64,000 nt of DNA from DATAEG01 sp963703085 (lineage in GTDB: Bacteria > Actinomycetota > Actinomycetes > Mycobacteriales > Jatrophihabitantaceae), in the NCBI GenBank assembly GCA_963703085.1, contig OY969789.1, forward strand, positions 2,728,001-2,792,000. The letters run 5' to 3'. How positions within the stretch are numbered: the stretch's first letter is position 1; the number at the start of each line of letters is the position of its first letter. Of this stretch, positions 45,947-55,492 are shown piece after piece. Made by a program: the position numbers and the translations under genes. The notes beneath the pieces were generated by a model. It had not been told where the DNA came from, did not search any database, and worked only from the letters and a program-made list of their open reading frames with translations.

Positions 45947-47171
45947 ATGAGCATCGATCGCCGCAACTTCCTGCGGGGTGCCGCCATCGCGGTGGGCGGC
46001 GCCGCTGCCGGCGGGCTCGCTGCCACCCAGACCGCCCGAATCGGCGGCCAGCCCGACGACGACAGCCGCTGGCCCGGTTGCCTTTCACGGCGCACATCAG
46101 TCCGGCATCCTCACCGGGCGGCAGGCGGCCGCTGCCTTTGTCGCCTTCGATCTCATGGCTGCCGATCGGGCCGAATTCATCGAACTACTGCACACGCTCA
46201 CCGAGCGAGCCCGGCTGCTCACCGCCGGCGGGGTACCGCAGAACCTCGGCATCGCCGCGCCGCCGTCCGACTCGGGGATCCTCGGCCCGGACGTCGCCGC
46301 GGACGGCCTCACCGTCACCGTCGGGCTCGGCTCCTCGGCATTCGACGGACGCTACGGGCTGGCCGCGGACCAGCCGAAGCTGCTCCGGCCGATGGACACC
46401 TTCGGCAACGACAACCTCGACCCGGCGCAGACGCACGGTGACCTGATGCTGCAGATCTGCGCGCACCACAGCGACACAGTGCTGCATTCGCTGCGCGACA
46501 TCGCCCGGCATACCCGCGGGGGCATGCAGGTGCGCTGGCGCGTCGACGGGTTCGTCCCGCCACCGCGACCGGCCGGTGCGCCGCGCAATCTGCTCGGCTT
46601 CAAGGACGGCAGCGCGAACCCGGATGTCAGCAACCGCGCCGCGATGGATGACCTCGTGTGGGTCGGGCCAAAACACGCCGAGCCGGCGTGGGCGGCCGGC
46701 GGTAGCTATCTGGTGGTGCGCACGATCCGGATGCTCGTCGAGTTCTGGGATCGGGTGACAGTGGCCGAGCAGGAGCGGATGATCGGCCGGCGCAAGGACA
46801 CCGGGGCGCCGCTGTCCGGTGCGGCCGAGAGCGATCCGCCGGACTACCACGACGACGGCGCGGGCACGACAACTCCGCTGGACGCGCACATCCGGATGGC
46901 CAATCCACGTACCGCCGCTACCGACTCCAGCCGCATCCTGCGCCGTGCCTACAACTACGACCGCGGCGTCGACGTCAACGGCAATCTCGACATGGGCCTT
47001 ATCTTCAGCTGCTACCAGCAAGATCTCGACCGGCAGTTCGTCGCGGTGCAGAAACGGCTGGCCGACGAGCCTCTCGTCGACTACATCTCGCCGGTCGGTG
47101 GGGGCTACTTCTACGTGTTGCCCGGCGTGCGCAACCAGCAGGACTGGTACGGCAGCGGACTGTTCGGGTGA
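45947..47171 (+). pseudogene. efeB: Dyp-type peroxidase EfeB, one-base frameshift
   Basis: Haem peroxidase of the EfeB group, exported by Tat. The N-terminus MSIDRRNFLRGAA has a twin-arginine motif and hydrophobic run. The frame then shifts near 46051-46075 (CCCGACGACGACAGCCGCTGG) and the mature protein starts with PVAFHGAHQSGIL in the next frame, running to 47171. The GxxDG motif is GFKDGSANPD, and the proximal His with the DyP core appears before DNTPLDAHIR-like and RRAYNYDRG segments. One extra base explains the shift. Because the signal peptide and enzyme fit perfectly across it, I treat it as an assembly indel rather than gene decay. Confidence 0.85.
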
Positions 47172-47310
47172 CCCGCGGCCTCGCCGACTCAGGCCGTCAT
47201 CGGTCGTTCACCTGACCGCAAGCACCACCTTCCGTAACGGATGCCCGGCCACCGGAGGCTGGACCTACCGCAGTTCGCGGCCCACGAAATCCCTGCAGAG
47301 AGGCAGTTAC

Positions 47311-48945
47311 GTGCAACTCTCCTCCCGAAAGTTGCTCATCGGAGCAGCGTCGGTCGCCCTTGCCGCGACCTGTCTGGCGGCCACTCAGATGGACACTGCG
47401 TCAGCCACCCCGGACCGCTCGAACGTCACCTCGACCCCGATCAAGCACGTGGTCGTGCTCTTCGACGAGAACGTCTCCTTCGATCACTACTTCGCGACGT
47501 ACCCGCACGCCGCGAACACCGACGGCACGACGTTCAAGGCGTTGCCCGGCACCCCGACGGCGAACACGCTGCAGAACGCCAAGCTGCTCGGCAAGAAGAA
47601 CCCGAACCTCTACAAGCCGGCCCGGCTCGGCCCGGACCAGGCCCTGACCTGCGACCAGAACCACAGCTACGCACCGGAGCAGAAGGCTGCTGACAACGGC
47701 AAGATGGACGCCTTCGTGCAGAACGTCAGCGTCGACAGCTGCAGCGGCCTGTACGGGGCGCCGGGACTGACGATGCAGTACTACGACGGCAACACCACCA
47801 CGGCCATGTGGAACTACGCGCAGCAGTACGCGATGAGCGACAACTCCTACGGCTCGACGTTCGGCCCGTCCACCCCGGGCGCGCTCAACCTGATCGCCGG
47901 ACAGACCTGGGGCGTGCACGCGGTCGACCCGAAGACCGGCAAGCCGACCACGGACAGTTATGCGGTCACCTCACCGAACGCCGACGGTGTCGGCACCGTC
48001 ACCAATGACCCGGACCCCGCCTACGACGACTGCTCGGACAAGAACCACACCGCGACCAACAACCTTGCGGCGATGAGCGGCAAGAACATCGGCGATCAGC
48101 TCAATTCGCGCGGTGTCACGTGGGGTTGGTTCCAGGGCGGCTTCCGGCCCACCACCGCGTATGCCGGCGCCGGCAGCTACGCGGTGTGCGGTGCGACGCA
48201 TCAGAACATCGGCGGGGCATCGTCGGCGGACTACAGCCCGCATCACTCCCCGTTCCAGTACTACAAGTCGACGTCCAACCCGCACCACCTGCCACCCTCG
48301 TCGGTCAGCAAGATCGGGCACACCGACCAGGCGAACCACAACTACGACCTGACCGACTTCAGCAGCGCGCTGAAGGGTGGCAACCTGCCGGCCGTCAGCT
48401 TCCTCAAGGCGGCCGAGTACCAGGACGGTCACGCCGGTTACTCCGACCCGATCGACGAGCAGCACTTCCTCGTCACCCAGATCAACGCGATCGAGAAGTC
48501 CAAGTACTGGAAGAACACCGCGATCGTCATCGCCTACGACGACTCGGACGGCTGGTACGACCACGCTGCTTCGCTGATCACGAACGGGTCGAACAACCCC
48601 GCGCTGGACACCGCGATGTGCTCCGCCTCCGGAGCGCCGATCGCCGGCAAGCAGGCCGACCGGTGCGGCCCCGGACCGCGGTTGCCGATGTTGGTCATCT
48701 CGCCGTGGAGCAAGACGAACTACGTCGATCACAAGGTCACCGAGCAGGCGTCGGTCACCAAGTTCATCGAGGACAACTGGCTGACCGGACGGTTGGGCAA
48801 CCATTCGTTCGACCAGCGGGCCGGTTCCCTCAACGGCATGTTCAACTTCAAGCGGCCGAACGGCAAGCAGGTGATCCTGCAGCAGAACGGTGCCGTAAAG
48901 ACGATCACTTGGGACTGCGGAAGGTACGGCCTTCCGTACTGCTGA
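47311..48945 (+). CDS. Secreted phosphoesterase (phospholipase C/acid phosphatase superfamily)
   Basis: 544 aa with a signal peptide (about residues 1-33, ending near ATQMDTASA). It contains IKHVVVLFDENVSFDHYFATYPHA, the alkaline-phosphatase-superfamily entry motif shared by bacterial phospholipases C and AcpA. The C-terminal half carries YDDSDGWYDHA and GPGPRLPMLVISPWSKTNYVDHKVTEQASVTKFIEDNW. It is likely secreted and could release phosphate or attack phospholipids; the substrate is not known. GTG 47311 follows GAGAGG. It is followed by a perfect 19-bp hairpin. Confidence 0.85.
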   Translation: MQLSSRKLLIGAASVALAATCLAATQMDTASATPDRSNVTSTPIKHVVVLFDENVSFDHYFATYPHAANTDGTTFKALPGTPTANTLQNAKLLGKKNPNLYKPARLGPDQALTCDQNHSYAPEQKAADNGKMDAFVQNVSVDSCSGLYGAPGLTMQYYDGNTTTAMWNYAQQYAMSDNSYGSTFGPSTPGALNLIAGQTWGVHAVDPKTGKPTTDSYAVTSPNADGVGTVTNDPDPAYDDCSDKNHTATNNLAAMSGKNIGDQLNSRGVTWGWFQGGFRPTTAYAGAGSYAVCGATHQNIGGASSADYSPHHSPFQYYKSTSNPHHLPPSSVSKIGHTDQANHNYDLTDFSSALKGGNLPAVSFLKAAEYQDGHAGYSDPIDEQHFLVTQINAIEKSKYWKNTAIVIAYDDSDGWYDHAASLITNGSNNPALDTAMCSASGAPIAGKQADRCGPGPRLPMLVISPWSKTNYVDHKVTEQASVTKFIEDNWLTGRLGNHSFDQRAGSLNGMFNFKRPNGKQVILQQNGAVKTITWDCGRYGLPYC

Positions 48946-48953
48946 GCCGCCAC

Positions 48954-48996
48954 CAGTGCGATGCCCCGGCAGCCTGACTGCCGGGGCATCGCACTG
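48954..48996 (+). terminator. Perfect 19-bp hairpin after the phosphoesterase gene
   Basis: CAGTGCGATGCCCCGGCAG at 48954-48972 pairs without mismatch with CTGCCGGGGCATCGCACTG at 48978-48996 across a CCTGA loop. There is no U-tract. It lies 8 bp after the stop codon and is the longest perfect stem in the window. Confidence 0.75.
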
Positions 48997-49058
48997 CACC
49001 GGTCGCTCCCGTGAGTACCGCCCGCAACAGGGGTGGGTGCTGCCGGGAGAATGGCCTG

Positions 49059-51938
49059 GTGACCGCGCAACGTTCGCCCCGTACGACAGAGGCCGGACTC
49101 GACAACTCAGCCGAGCTGGTCTCGCGGTTGCGTCGCGCCGGTGTTGCCGAGGTGGACGATTCCGCACGCCGTCGCGCCGAGTATTCCTCGGACGCGTCGA
49201 ACTACCGGGTGGTGCCGCAGGCGATCGCATTCCCTCGCACCGTGGACGAAGTAGCCGCAGCGTTGGACGTGTGCCGCAACCTGAGCGTGCCGATCACCAG
49301 CCGGGGCGCCGGCACGTCGATCGCCGGCAACGCCGTGGGCACCGGGCTCGTGCTGGATTTCTCGCAGCATCTCAGCCAGGTCCTCGAGATCGACGCCGAC
49401 GCCGGCACCGCCGTGGTGGAGCCGGGCGTGGTGCTCGACCAGCTGCAGCGGGAAGCCGCGCGGCACGGACTGCGCTTCGGTCCCGATCCATCGACCCATT
49501 CGCGGGCAACTCTGGGCGGGATGATCGGCAACAACGCCTGTGGCTCGCGCGCGCTGGGCTACGGACGCACCTCCGACAACGTCGTCTCCCTCGATCTGCT
49601 CACCGCAGGGGGCCTGGCAATCACGGCGTCAACCGGTGGCCGCGACGGACTGTCCGGCGCCGGTCTCGGCAGCCCGGCGCACAGCACCGTGCGCGACGCG
49701 CTCGCCGAAGTGGTGCGCACCGACCTGGACGTCCTGCGCAGCGAGTTCGGGCGGTTCGGCCGGCAGGTGTCCGGTTACGCGTTGGAACACCTGCTGCCCG
49801 AGCGCGGGTGTGATCTGGCGAAGATGCTGGTCGGCACGGAGGGCACGCTGGGCATCCTGACCCGCGCCACCGTGCGGCTGGTCCGGGCGCCCGCCGCGGC
49901 CGCGCTGACCGTGCTCGGCTACCCGGATATGGCCGCCGCAGCTGACGCTGTCCCGGCGTTGCTGCAGCATCACCCGGTCGCCGTCGAGGGCCTGGACGCC
50001 CGGCTGGTCGACGTCCTGCGCCGGCGCGCTTTCCGGGTGCCGGAGCTGCCGGCCGGCGAGGGCTGGCTGATGGTCGAAACGGTCGGGGATACCGCCGCCG
50101 ACGCACTTGCCGCGGCCCGCGGCCTACTGGCCGACTCCGGCACCCGCGAGCACGCTGTGGTCGGCGGGGCAGAGGCGGCGGCGCTGTGGCGGATCCGGGA
50201 GGACGGCGCGGGACTGGCCGGGCGGATGCCCGACGGCTCACCGGCCTGGCCGGGTTGGGAGGACGCGGCGGTCCCACCGGCGCAGCTCGGCGGCTACCTG
50301 CGCGACTTCTTCGCGTTGCTCGCCCGGCACGGACTCGACACGCTGGCCTACGGCCATTTCGGTGACGGCTGCGTGCACGCCCGCATCAACTTCCCGCTGG
50401 AACGCTCACCCGCCCGGCTGCGGGCGTTCACCACTGAAGCCGCCGAACTGGTCGCATCGCACGGCGGGTCGATGTCCGGCGAGCACGGTGACGGGCGGGC
50501 CCGCGGAGAACTGCTGTCCACGATGTACTCGCCGCGCGCGATCGGGGCCATGGCCGCCGTCAAGCACGCCTTCGACCCGCAGAACCTGCTCAACCCCGGT
50601 GTGATCGTCGAGCCGCGGCCGCTGGACGCGGACCTGCGGGTGCCGGCCGCCGCGCCGGTGCGGCGCAACCTCGCCTTCGCCTACCCGCACGACGACGGCG
50701 ACTTCACCCGCGCGGTGCATCGATGCGTCGGGGTCGGCAAGTGCCGCGCGGACAACACCGCAACCGGCGGGGTGATGTGCCCGTCCTACCTGGCCACTCG
50801 GGACGAGAAGGACAGCACCCGCGGCCGGTCGCGAGTGCTGCAGGAGATGGTCAACGGCACGGTGGTGCGCGACGGCTGGCGTTCCGCGGAAGTACATGAG
50901 GCGTTGGACCTGTGCCTGTCCTGCAAGGCGTGCTCCTCGGACTGCCCGGCCGGCGTCGACATGGCCACGTACAAGGCCGAGGCCCTGCACCAGAAGTACC
51001 GGCGCCGGGTGCGTCCGGCCAGCCACTACTCGCTGGGCTGGCTGCCACGCTGGGCGCGGCTCGCGGCGCGCGCACCTCGGCTGGCCAACACGGCGCTGCG
51101 GGTGCCCGGGCTGGGCCGCATGGCAGTGCGGATGGCCGGAGTCGACCGGCGTCGACAGCTTCCGCAGTTCGCCGGCGAGACGTTCCGCAGCTGGTTCGCG
51201 GGCCGCCCGGTCGCCGACGGCGACCCGGTGTTGCTCTGGGTCGACACCTTCACCGACCACTTCTCACCGGACGTCGGCAAGGCTGCGGTCAGCGTCCTGG
51301 AGGATGCCGGGTACTCGGTGCGCATCCCGCGGGCCGGCGTCTGTTGTGGACTGACCTGGATCTCCACCGGCCAGCTGGACGGGGCCCGGCGGCAGCTGCG
51401 GCGCAGCCTCGACGCCCTGGGCCAGGCACTCGCACACGGCACCCCGATTGTCGGGCTGGAGCCGTCCTGCACGGCGGTGTTCCGCTCCGACGTCACCGAG
51501 CTGCTGCCCGATGACCCGCGAGCCGAGCAGGTCGCCGGTCTCACCAAAACGCTCGCCGAACTGCTCACCGACCGGGTCGGCTGGCAGCCGCCCGACCTGT
51601 CCGGCGTACACGCGGTGGCGCAGCCGCACTGCCATCAGCACGCGGTGATGGGCTGGAGCCCGGACGCGGCGCTGCTGGCGCGGGCCGGCGCGCACGTGCA
51701 GGCAGTCGGTGGCTGCTGCGGACTGGCCGGGAACTTCGGCGCCGAACGCGGCCACTACGACGTGTCCGTCGCGGTCGCCGAGACCGCCTTGCTGCCCGCA
51801 GTGCGCGCCGCCGGCCCGGACACGGTCGTGCTCGCCGACGGGTTCTCCTGCCGCACCCAACTCGACGACCTCGCCGACCGCAGCGGCATCCACCTCGCAG
51901 AACTGCTCGCAACCGCATCCGACCGGAGTACATCATGA
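49059..51938 (+). CDS. FAD-linked and Fe-S D-2-hydroxyacid dehydrogenase (YdiJ-like)
   Basis: 959 aa in three parts. A PCMH-type FAD-binding domain (about 50-280, TSRGAGTSIAGNAVG, GPDPSTHSRATLGGMIGNNACGSRA) comes first, then the FAD-linked oxidase C-domain (to about 530, GHFGDGCVHARINFP, GEHGDGRARGE). A ferredoxin-like module follows with CVGVGKC...MCPS and CLSCKACSSDCPAGVD, and two CCG domains (GVCCGLTW, GGCCGLAGNFG). The layout matches D-2-hydroxyglutarate/D-lactate dehydrogenases. GTG 49059 is chosen; the next gene, dapC, overlaps by 4 bp. Confidence 0.88.
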   Translation: MTAQRSPRTTEAGLDNSAELVSRLRRAGVAEVDDSARRRAEYSSDASNYRVVPQAIAFPRTVDEVAAALDVCRNLSVPITSRGAGTSIAGNAVGTGLVLDFSQHLSQVLEIDADAGTAVVEPGVVLDQLQREAARHGLRFGPDPSTHSRATLGGMIGNNACGSRALGYGRTSDNVVSLDLLTAGGLAITASTGGRDGLSGAGLGSPAHSTVRDALAEVVRTDLDVLRSEFGRFGRQVSGYALEHLLPERGCDLAKMLVGTEGTLGILTRATVRLVRAPAAAALTVLGYPDMAAAADAVPALLQHHPVAVEGLDARLVDVLRRRAFRVPELPAGEGWLMVETVGDTAADALAAARGLLADSGTREHAVVGGAEAAALWRIREDGAGLAGRMPDGSPAWPGWEDAAVPPAQLGGYLRDFFALLARHGLDTLAYGHFGDGCVHARINFPLERSPARLRAFTTEAAELVASHGGSMSGEHGDGRARGELLSTMYSPRAIGAMAAVKHAFDPQNLLNPGVIVEPRPLDADLRVPAAAPVRRNLAFAYPHDDGDFTRAVHRCVGVGKCRADNTATGGVMCPSYLATRDEKDSTRGRSRVLQEMVNGTVVRDGWRSAEVHEALDLCLSCKACSSDCPAGVDMATYKAEALHQKYRRRVRPASHYSLGWLPRWARLAARAPRLANTALRVPGLGRMAVRMAGVDRRRQLPQFAGETFRSWFAGRPVADGDPVLLWVDTFTDHFSPDVGKAAVSVLEDAGYSVRIPRAGVCCGLTWISTGQLDGARRQLRRSLDALGQALAHGTPIVGLEPSCTAVFRSDVTELLPDDPRAEQVAGLTKTLAELLTDRVGWQPPDLSGVHAVAQPHCHQHAVMGWSPDAALLARAGAHVQAVGGCCGLAGNFGAERGHYDVSVAVAETALLPAVRAAGPDTVVLADGFSCRTQLDDLADRSGIHLAELLATASDRSTS

Positions 51939-53023
51939 CCGGCTTCGTCCCACCGCCGTACCCGTACGAGCGACTCGGTGAGCTGATCGCATTGGCCGAC
52001 GCGTTGCCCGGCGGCGCCGTCGATCTGTCGATCGGGACGCCCTGCGACCCGCCGCCCGCCGCCGTGGTCGCCGAACTCGGTCGCGGACTGACCTCGCGCG
52101 GCTATCCGCCGTCGATCGGCACAGCGGCGCTGCGGGCAGCGGCGGCGCGCTGGATCGCCCGGCGCCTCGGTGCGGAGATCGACCCGGCGCAAAACCTGGC
52201 AGCGTGCGTCGGTAGCAAGGAGTTCGTCGCGTCGTTGCCGCAGTACCTCAAGCTGCGCGACCCGGGCCGTGACACGGTGCTCTACCCGCAGATCAGCTAC
52301 CCGACCTACGAGATGGGCGCCATCCTGGGCGGCTGCCGGGCCGTGCCGTACCGGAAGCTCGCCGAGATCGACGAGCAGGACTCCGAGCGGGCACTGTGCG
52401 TCTGGGTCAACTCGCCGGCCAATCCGACCGGCGAGTTGCTCGATCTCGCCGACGCTGCGGCATGGGGACGGCAGCGGGGCGTGCCGGTCTTCTCCGACGA
52501 GTGCTACGCCGAGTTCAGCTTCGCTGCGCCGCCGACGACGATCCTGCGCAGCGGCACCGAGGGCGTCATCGCGGTGCACTCGTTGTCCAAGCGCGACAAT
52601 TTCGCCGGCGCGCGAATCGGCTTCTATGCAGGGGATGTGGACCTGGTCGATTACCTGCGCGAGGTGCGCAAACACGCCGGGCTGATGCCACCCGGACCGG
52701 TGCAGGCCGCCGCCATCCTCGCTCTCGAGGACGACGCACACGTCGACGCACAACGTGATCGCTACCTGGCCCGGCTGCGCCGCCTGCAGGACGTGCTGTA
52801 CGCCTGCGGCATGTCAGCGCCGTTGCCGGGCGGGGCCTTCTACCTGTGGGTCGAGGCCCCCGACGGCGACGCCTGGGAAGCCTCCCGGGAACTGGCCCGT
52901 CGGGCCGGCATCGTCGCCTCCCCGGGCGAGTTCTACGGGCCGGCCTCTGCCGATCACCTGCGGCTTGCTGCGGTTGCGCCGGACGAGCGGATCGACCTGG
53001 CTGCCACCCGGGTAGGCCGGTGA
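51935..53023 (+). CDS. dapC: N-succinyldiaminopimelate aminotransferase (DapC, actinobacterial type)
   Basis: PLP-dependent class I/II transaminase, 362 aa. It converts N-succinyl-2-amino-6-ketopimelate to N-succinyl-LL-DAP with glutamate. LSIGTPCDPPP at the N-terminus, NSPANPTGE and the PLP lysine in VHSLSKRDNFAGARIGF fit the TIGR03539-type DapC group. In many Actinobacteria dapC follows the ferredoxin gene fdxC; here that place (after 28409) is empty and dapC instead overlaps a FAD/Fe-S dehydrogenase gene (ATGA). Confidence 0.85.
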   Translation: MTGFVPPPYPYERLGELIALADALPGGAVDLSIGTPCDPPPAAVVAELGRGLTSRGYPPSIGTAALRAAAARWIARRLGAEIDPAQNLAACVGSKEFVASLPQYLKLRDPGRDTVLYPQISYPTYEMGAILGGCRAVPYRKLAEIDEQDSERALCVWVNSPANPTGELLDLADAAAWGRQRGVPVFSDECYAEFSFAAPPTTILRSGTEGVIAVHSLSKRDNFAGARIGFYAGDVDLVDYLREVRKHAGLMPPGPVQAAAILALEDDAHVDAQRDRYLARLRRLQDVLYACGMSAPLPGGAFYLWVEAPDGDAWEASRELARRAGIVASPGEFYGPASADHLRLAAVAPDERIDLAATRVGR

Positions 53024-53110
53024 TCGGTCGAGTCGGCGCGTGAATTCCGACCGACCTGGGTAGGGACGGGCCGAACGCCGCGCACGCGGCGCGGGATAGA
53101 TGGGCGGAGC

Positions 53111-53824
53111 ATGACGGACACCTCTATCGCATCGGTCGGCTCGGCACCGGGTGGCGACGCGCCGCGGCAGCGACCGTTGCACACCGGCGTGCGGGTGCTC
53201 ACCGGGGTACCCGACATCCGCCGCGCTGCCGAGCAGTTGCTTGGCGAGAGCCGTCGCGAGCAGTTGCTCTCACTGCCCGTGGGTTGCGAATTCGAGCGCT
53301 CCCCGCGGTGGCAGCTACATGTCGAGAGCGCGCTCGACCGCAACGTGACGACGCGCCGGCTGGCCAGCCTGGGCACGGTGACCGCGGAGGCTCTGCACGA
53401 GTTGCGCTCGCTCACCGACCGGGGGATGAGCACCCGGGTCATGGCCAGACTGCCGACCCCGTTCATGGTTACCGACCGCCGCTTGGCGTTGGTCTACCTT
53501 CCGCATCAGGAGGCAGCCGGCCGGGCGGCTGTGCTCAACGACCCGGTGCTGGTGGCGGTGCTGACGGACTTGTTCGACCGGCACTGGGAGGCTGCCAGCG
53601 TCCTGCCGGACGGGGACCTGTCGGCAGCGACGACGTTGAGCGCCCGGCAGCGTGAGATCGCTGATCTGCTCGCCTGCGGCCACACCGACGAATCAGTGGC
53701 CCGCCGGCTCGGCGTATCGGTTCGCACCGTCCGCGCCGAAGTGGCCGCACTGCGTGACACGCTGGGCGCGGACAGCCGATTCCAGGCCGGCGTCCGGTAC
53801 GCCTCCGTGCAGAGCGACAGCTGA
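53111..53824 (+). CDS. LuxR-type helix-turn-helix regulator
   Basis: 237 aa. The first ~170 residues form a TrmB/PLD-like sensory domain (ESRREQLLSLPVG..., LTDRGMSTRVMARLP, TDRRLALVYLP) seen in many actinobacterial orphan regulators. The C-terminal HTH is LSARQREIADLLACGHTDESVARRLGVSVRTVRAEVA. No receiver domain is present. It stands alone between dapC and the lysine-degradation genes, and its ligand and targets are unknown. Confidence 0.82.
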   Translation: MTDTSIASVGSAPGGDAPRQRPLHTGVRVLTGVPDIRRAAEQLLGESRREQLLSLPVGCEFERSPRWQLHVESALDRNVTTRRLASLGTVTAEALHELRSLTDRGMSTRVMARLPTPFMVTDRRLALVYLPHQEAAGRAAVLNDPVLVAVLTDLFDRHWEAASVLPDGDLSAATTLSARQREIADLLACGHTDESVARRLGVSVRTVRAEVAALRDTLGADSRFQAGVRYASVQSDS

Positions 53825-53882
53825 AACCCTCCGCCGTCGGCGCTGATCCCCCATGGCACCGCGGATACAGCGTCCGCCCGAA

Positions 53883-55367
53883 TCAGCCGAACTCGACACC
53901 CTGCGCCAGCGGCAGCTCGGTGGAGTAGTTCACCGTGTTGGTGGTGCGCCGCATGTATGCCTTCCACGCGTCGGAGCCGGACTCCCGGCCGCCGCCGGTC
54001 TCCTTCTCGCCGCCGAATGCCCCGCCGATCTCGGCACCGGACGGACCGATGTTCACATTCGCGATACCGCAGTCCGACCCGTCCGCCGCGACGAACCGTT
54101 CCGCCTCGCGGGCGTTCAGCGTGAAGATCGAGGACGAGAGTCCCTGGGGCACGTCGTTGTGCAGTTGTAGCGCGCGGTCGAACGTGTCGTAACCGAGCAC
54201 GTAGAGGATCGGAGCGAACGTCTCGGTCTTGATGACCTCGGTCTGCGCCGGCATCCGGACGATGGCCGGTTGCACGTAGTAGGCGTCCGGCGCCTCCTCG
54301 GCCAGCACCCGTTCGCCACCGGCGACGATCGTGCCACCGTCGGCGACCGCCTTCTCCAGAGCGGTCACGTAACCGTCGTAGGCGGCCTTGTCGATGAGCG
54401 GACCGACCAGTGTGCCCTCGGTGAGCGGGGATCCGATCGGCAGCGTGCCGTACGCAGCGGCCACCTTGCTCACCACGTCGTCGATGACGCTGTCGTGCGC
54501 GATCACCCGGCGCAGCGAGGTGCATCGCTGCCCCGCCGTGCCGGCCGCGCTGAACACGATGCCACGGACGGTCAGATCAAGGTCTGCGGACGGCGCGACG
54601 ACAGCGGCGTTGTTGCCGCCGAGCTCCAGCAGCAGCCGGGCGAACCGCCCGGCCACCTTCGGCGCCACCGCACGGCCCATCCGCGTCGACCCGGTGGCGC
54701 TCACCAACGCAACGCGGGAGTCAGTCGTGAGCGCCTCGCCCACCTCAGCGCCACCGAGGATCACCGAGGAGATCGCCTCCGGCGCCCCCACGCGACGGGC
54801 TGCCTCGGCCACCAGCGCCTGGCAGGCCAGGCCGGTGAGCACCGTCTTCTCCGACGGCTTCCAGACCACTGCATCACCGCAGACCAGCGCGAGGGCGGTG
54901 TTCCACGACCAGACCGCCACCGGGAAGTTGAACGCGCTGATGACCCCGACGACGCCCAGCGGGTGCCATTGCTCCATCATCCGATGGCCCGGTCGCTCGG
55001 AGGCGATGGTCAGCCCGAACAGCTGCCGACTCAGCCCGACGGCCAGGTCGCAGATGTCGATCATCTCCTGCACCTCGCCCAGGCCCTCACTGCGGATCTT
55101 GCCGGCCTCGATGGAGACCAGGGCGCCGAGATCGGCCTTGTGCTCCCGCAGCAGTTCGCCGAGCTCACGGACCAGCTGGCCGCGTACCGGCGCCGGCACG
55201 GTGCGCCACTGCGTGAACGCCTCCTGCGCCCGACCGATCGTCGCGGCGACCTCTGCCGCGGAGTGCTGCGGGAGCCGGGCAAGCTCGCCGCCGGTGATCG
55301 GCGTGCGGGCGATCAGCTCGCCGCCACCGCCGCTCGTCCCGGACTCGGCACGCGTCGTCGTGGTCAC
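53883..55367 (-). CDS. L-aminoadipate-semialdehyde dehydrogenase family (ALDH7), N-terminus out of frame
   Basis: Aldehyde dehydrogenase that oxidises L-2-aminoadipate 6-semialdehyde (from piperideine-6-carboxylate) to L-2-aminoadipate in lysine catabolism. Motifs: AFNFPVAVWSWN, KPSEKT, SATGSTRMG, LELGGNNA (general-base Glu), AAGTAGQRCTSLRR (catalytic Cys). The frame from GTG 55367 gives 494 aa. However, ATG 55443, with a strong AGGAG site, opens MTTLPSHDEVKAEALAVLQRLGVELG, the expected N-terminus, in a different frame. A single-base insertion at about 55330-55372 would join them. It follows the saccharopine/lysine dehydrogenase gene after 49 bp. Confidence 0.85.
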   Translation of the reverse strand: MTTTTRAESGTSGGGGELIARTPITGGELARLPQHSAAEVAATIGRAQEAFTQWRTVPAPVRGQLVRELGELLREHKADLGALVSIEAGKIRSEGLGEVQEMIDICDLAVGLSRQLFGLTIASERPGHRMMEQWHPLGVVGVISAFNFPVAVWSWNTALALVCGDAVVWKPSEKTVLTGLACQALVAEAARRVGAPEAISSVILGGAEVGEALTTDSRVALVSATGSTRMGRAVAPKVAGRFARLLLELGGNNAAVVAPSADLDLTVRGIVFSAAGTAGQRCTSLRRVIAHDSVIDDVVSKVAAAYGTLPIGSPLTEGTLVGPLIDKAAYDGYVTALEKAVADGGTIVAGGERVLAEEAPDAYYVQPAIVRMPAQTEVIKTETFAPILYVLGYDTFDRALQLHNDVPQGLSSSIFTLNAREAERFVAADGSDCGIANVNIGPSGAEIGGAFGGEKETGGGRESGSDAWKAYMRRTTNTVNYSTELPLAQGVEFG

Positions 55368-55492
55368 CGAGCTCGACCCCGAGACGCTGCAGTACGGCCA
55401 GCGCCTCGGCCTTGACCTCGTCGTGACTGGGCAGAGTGGTCATCGTCGGTTCTCCTCGTTGATGGCTCGGCTGGCGCGTCGGCCGGTAGGTC

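Noticed and set aside
51935..53023. Reading the 51935 aminotransferase as a lysine-degradation enzyme because of the nearby lysine operon
   Set aside because: Its PLP motif and N-terminus match the DAP-pathway DapC group, and a regulator gene and opposite strand separate it from that operon.
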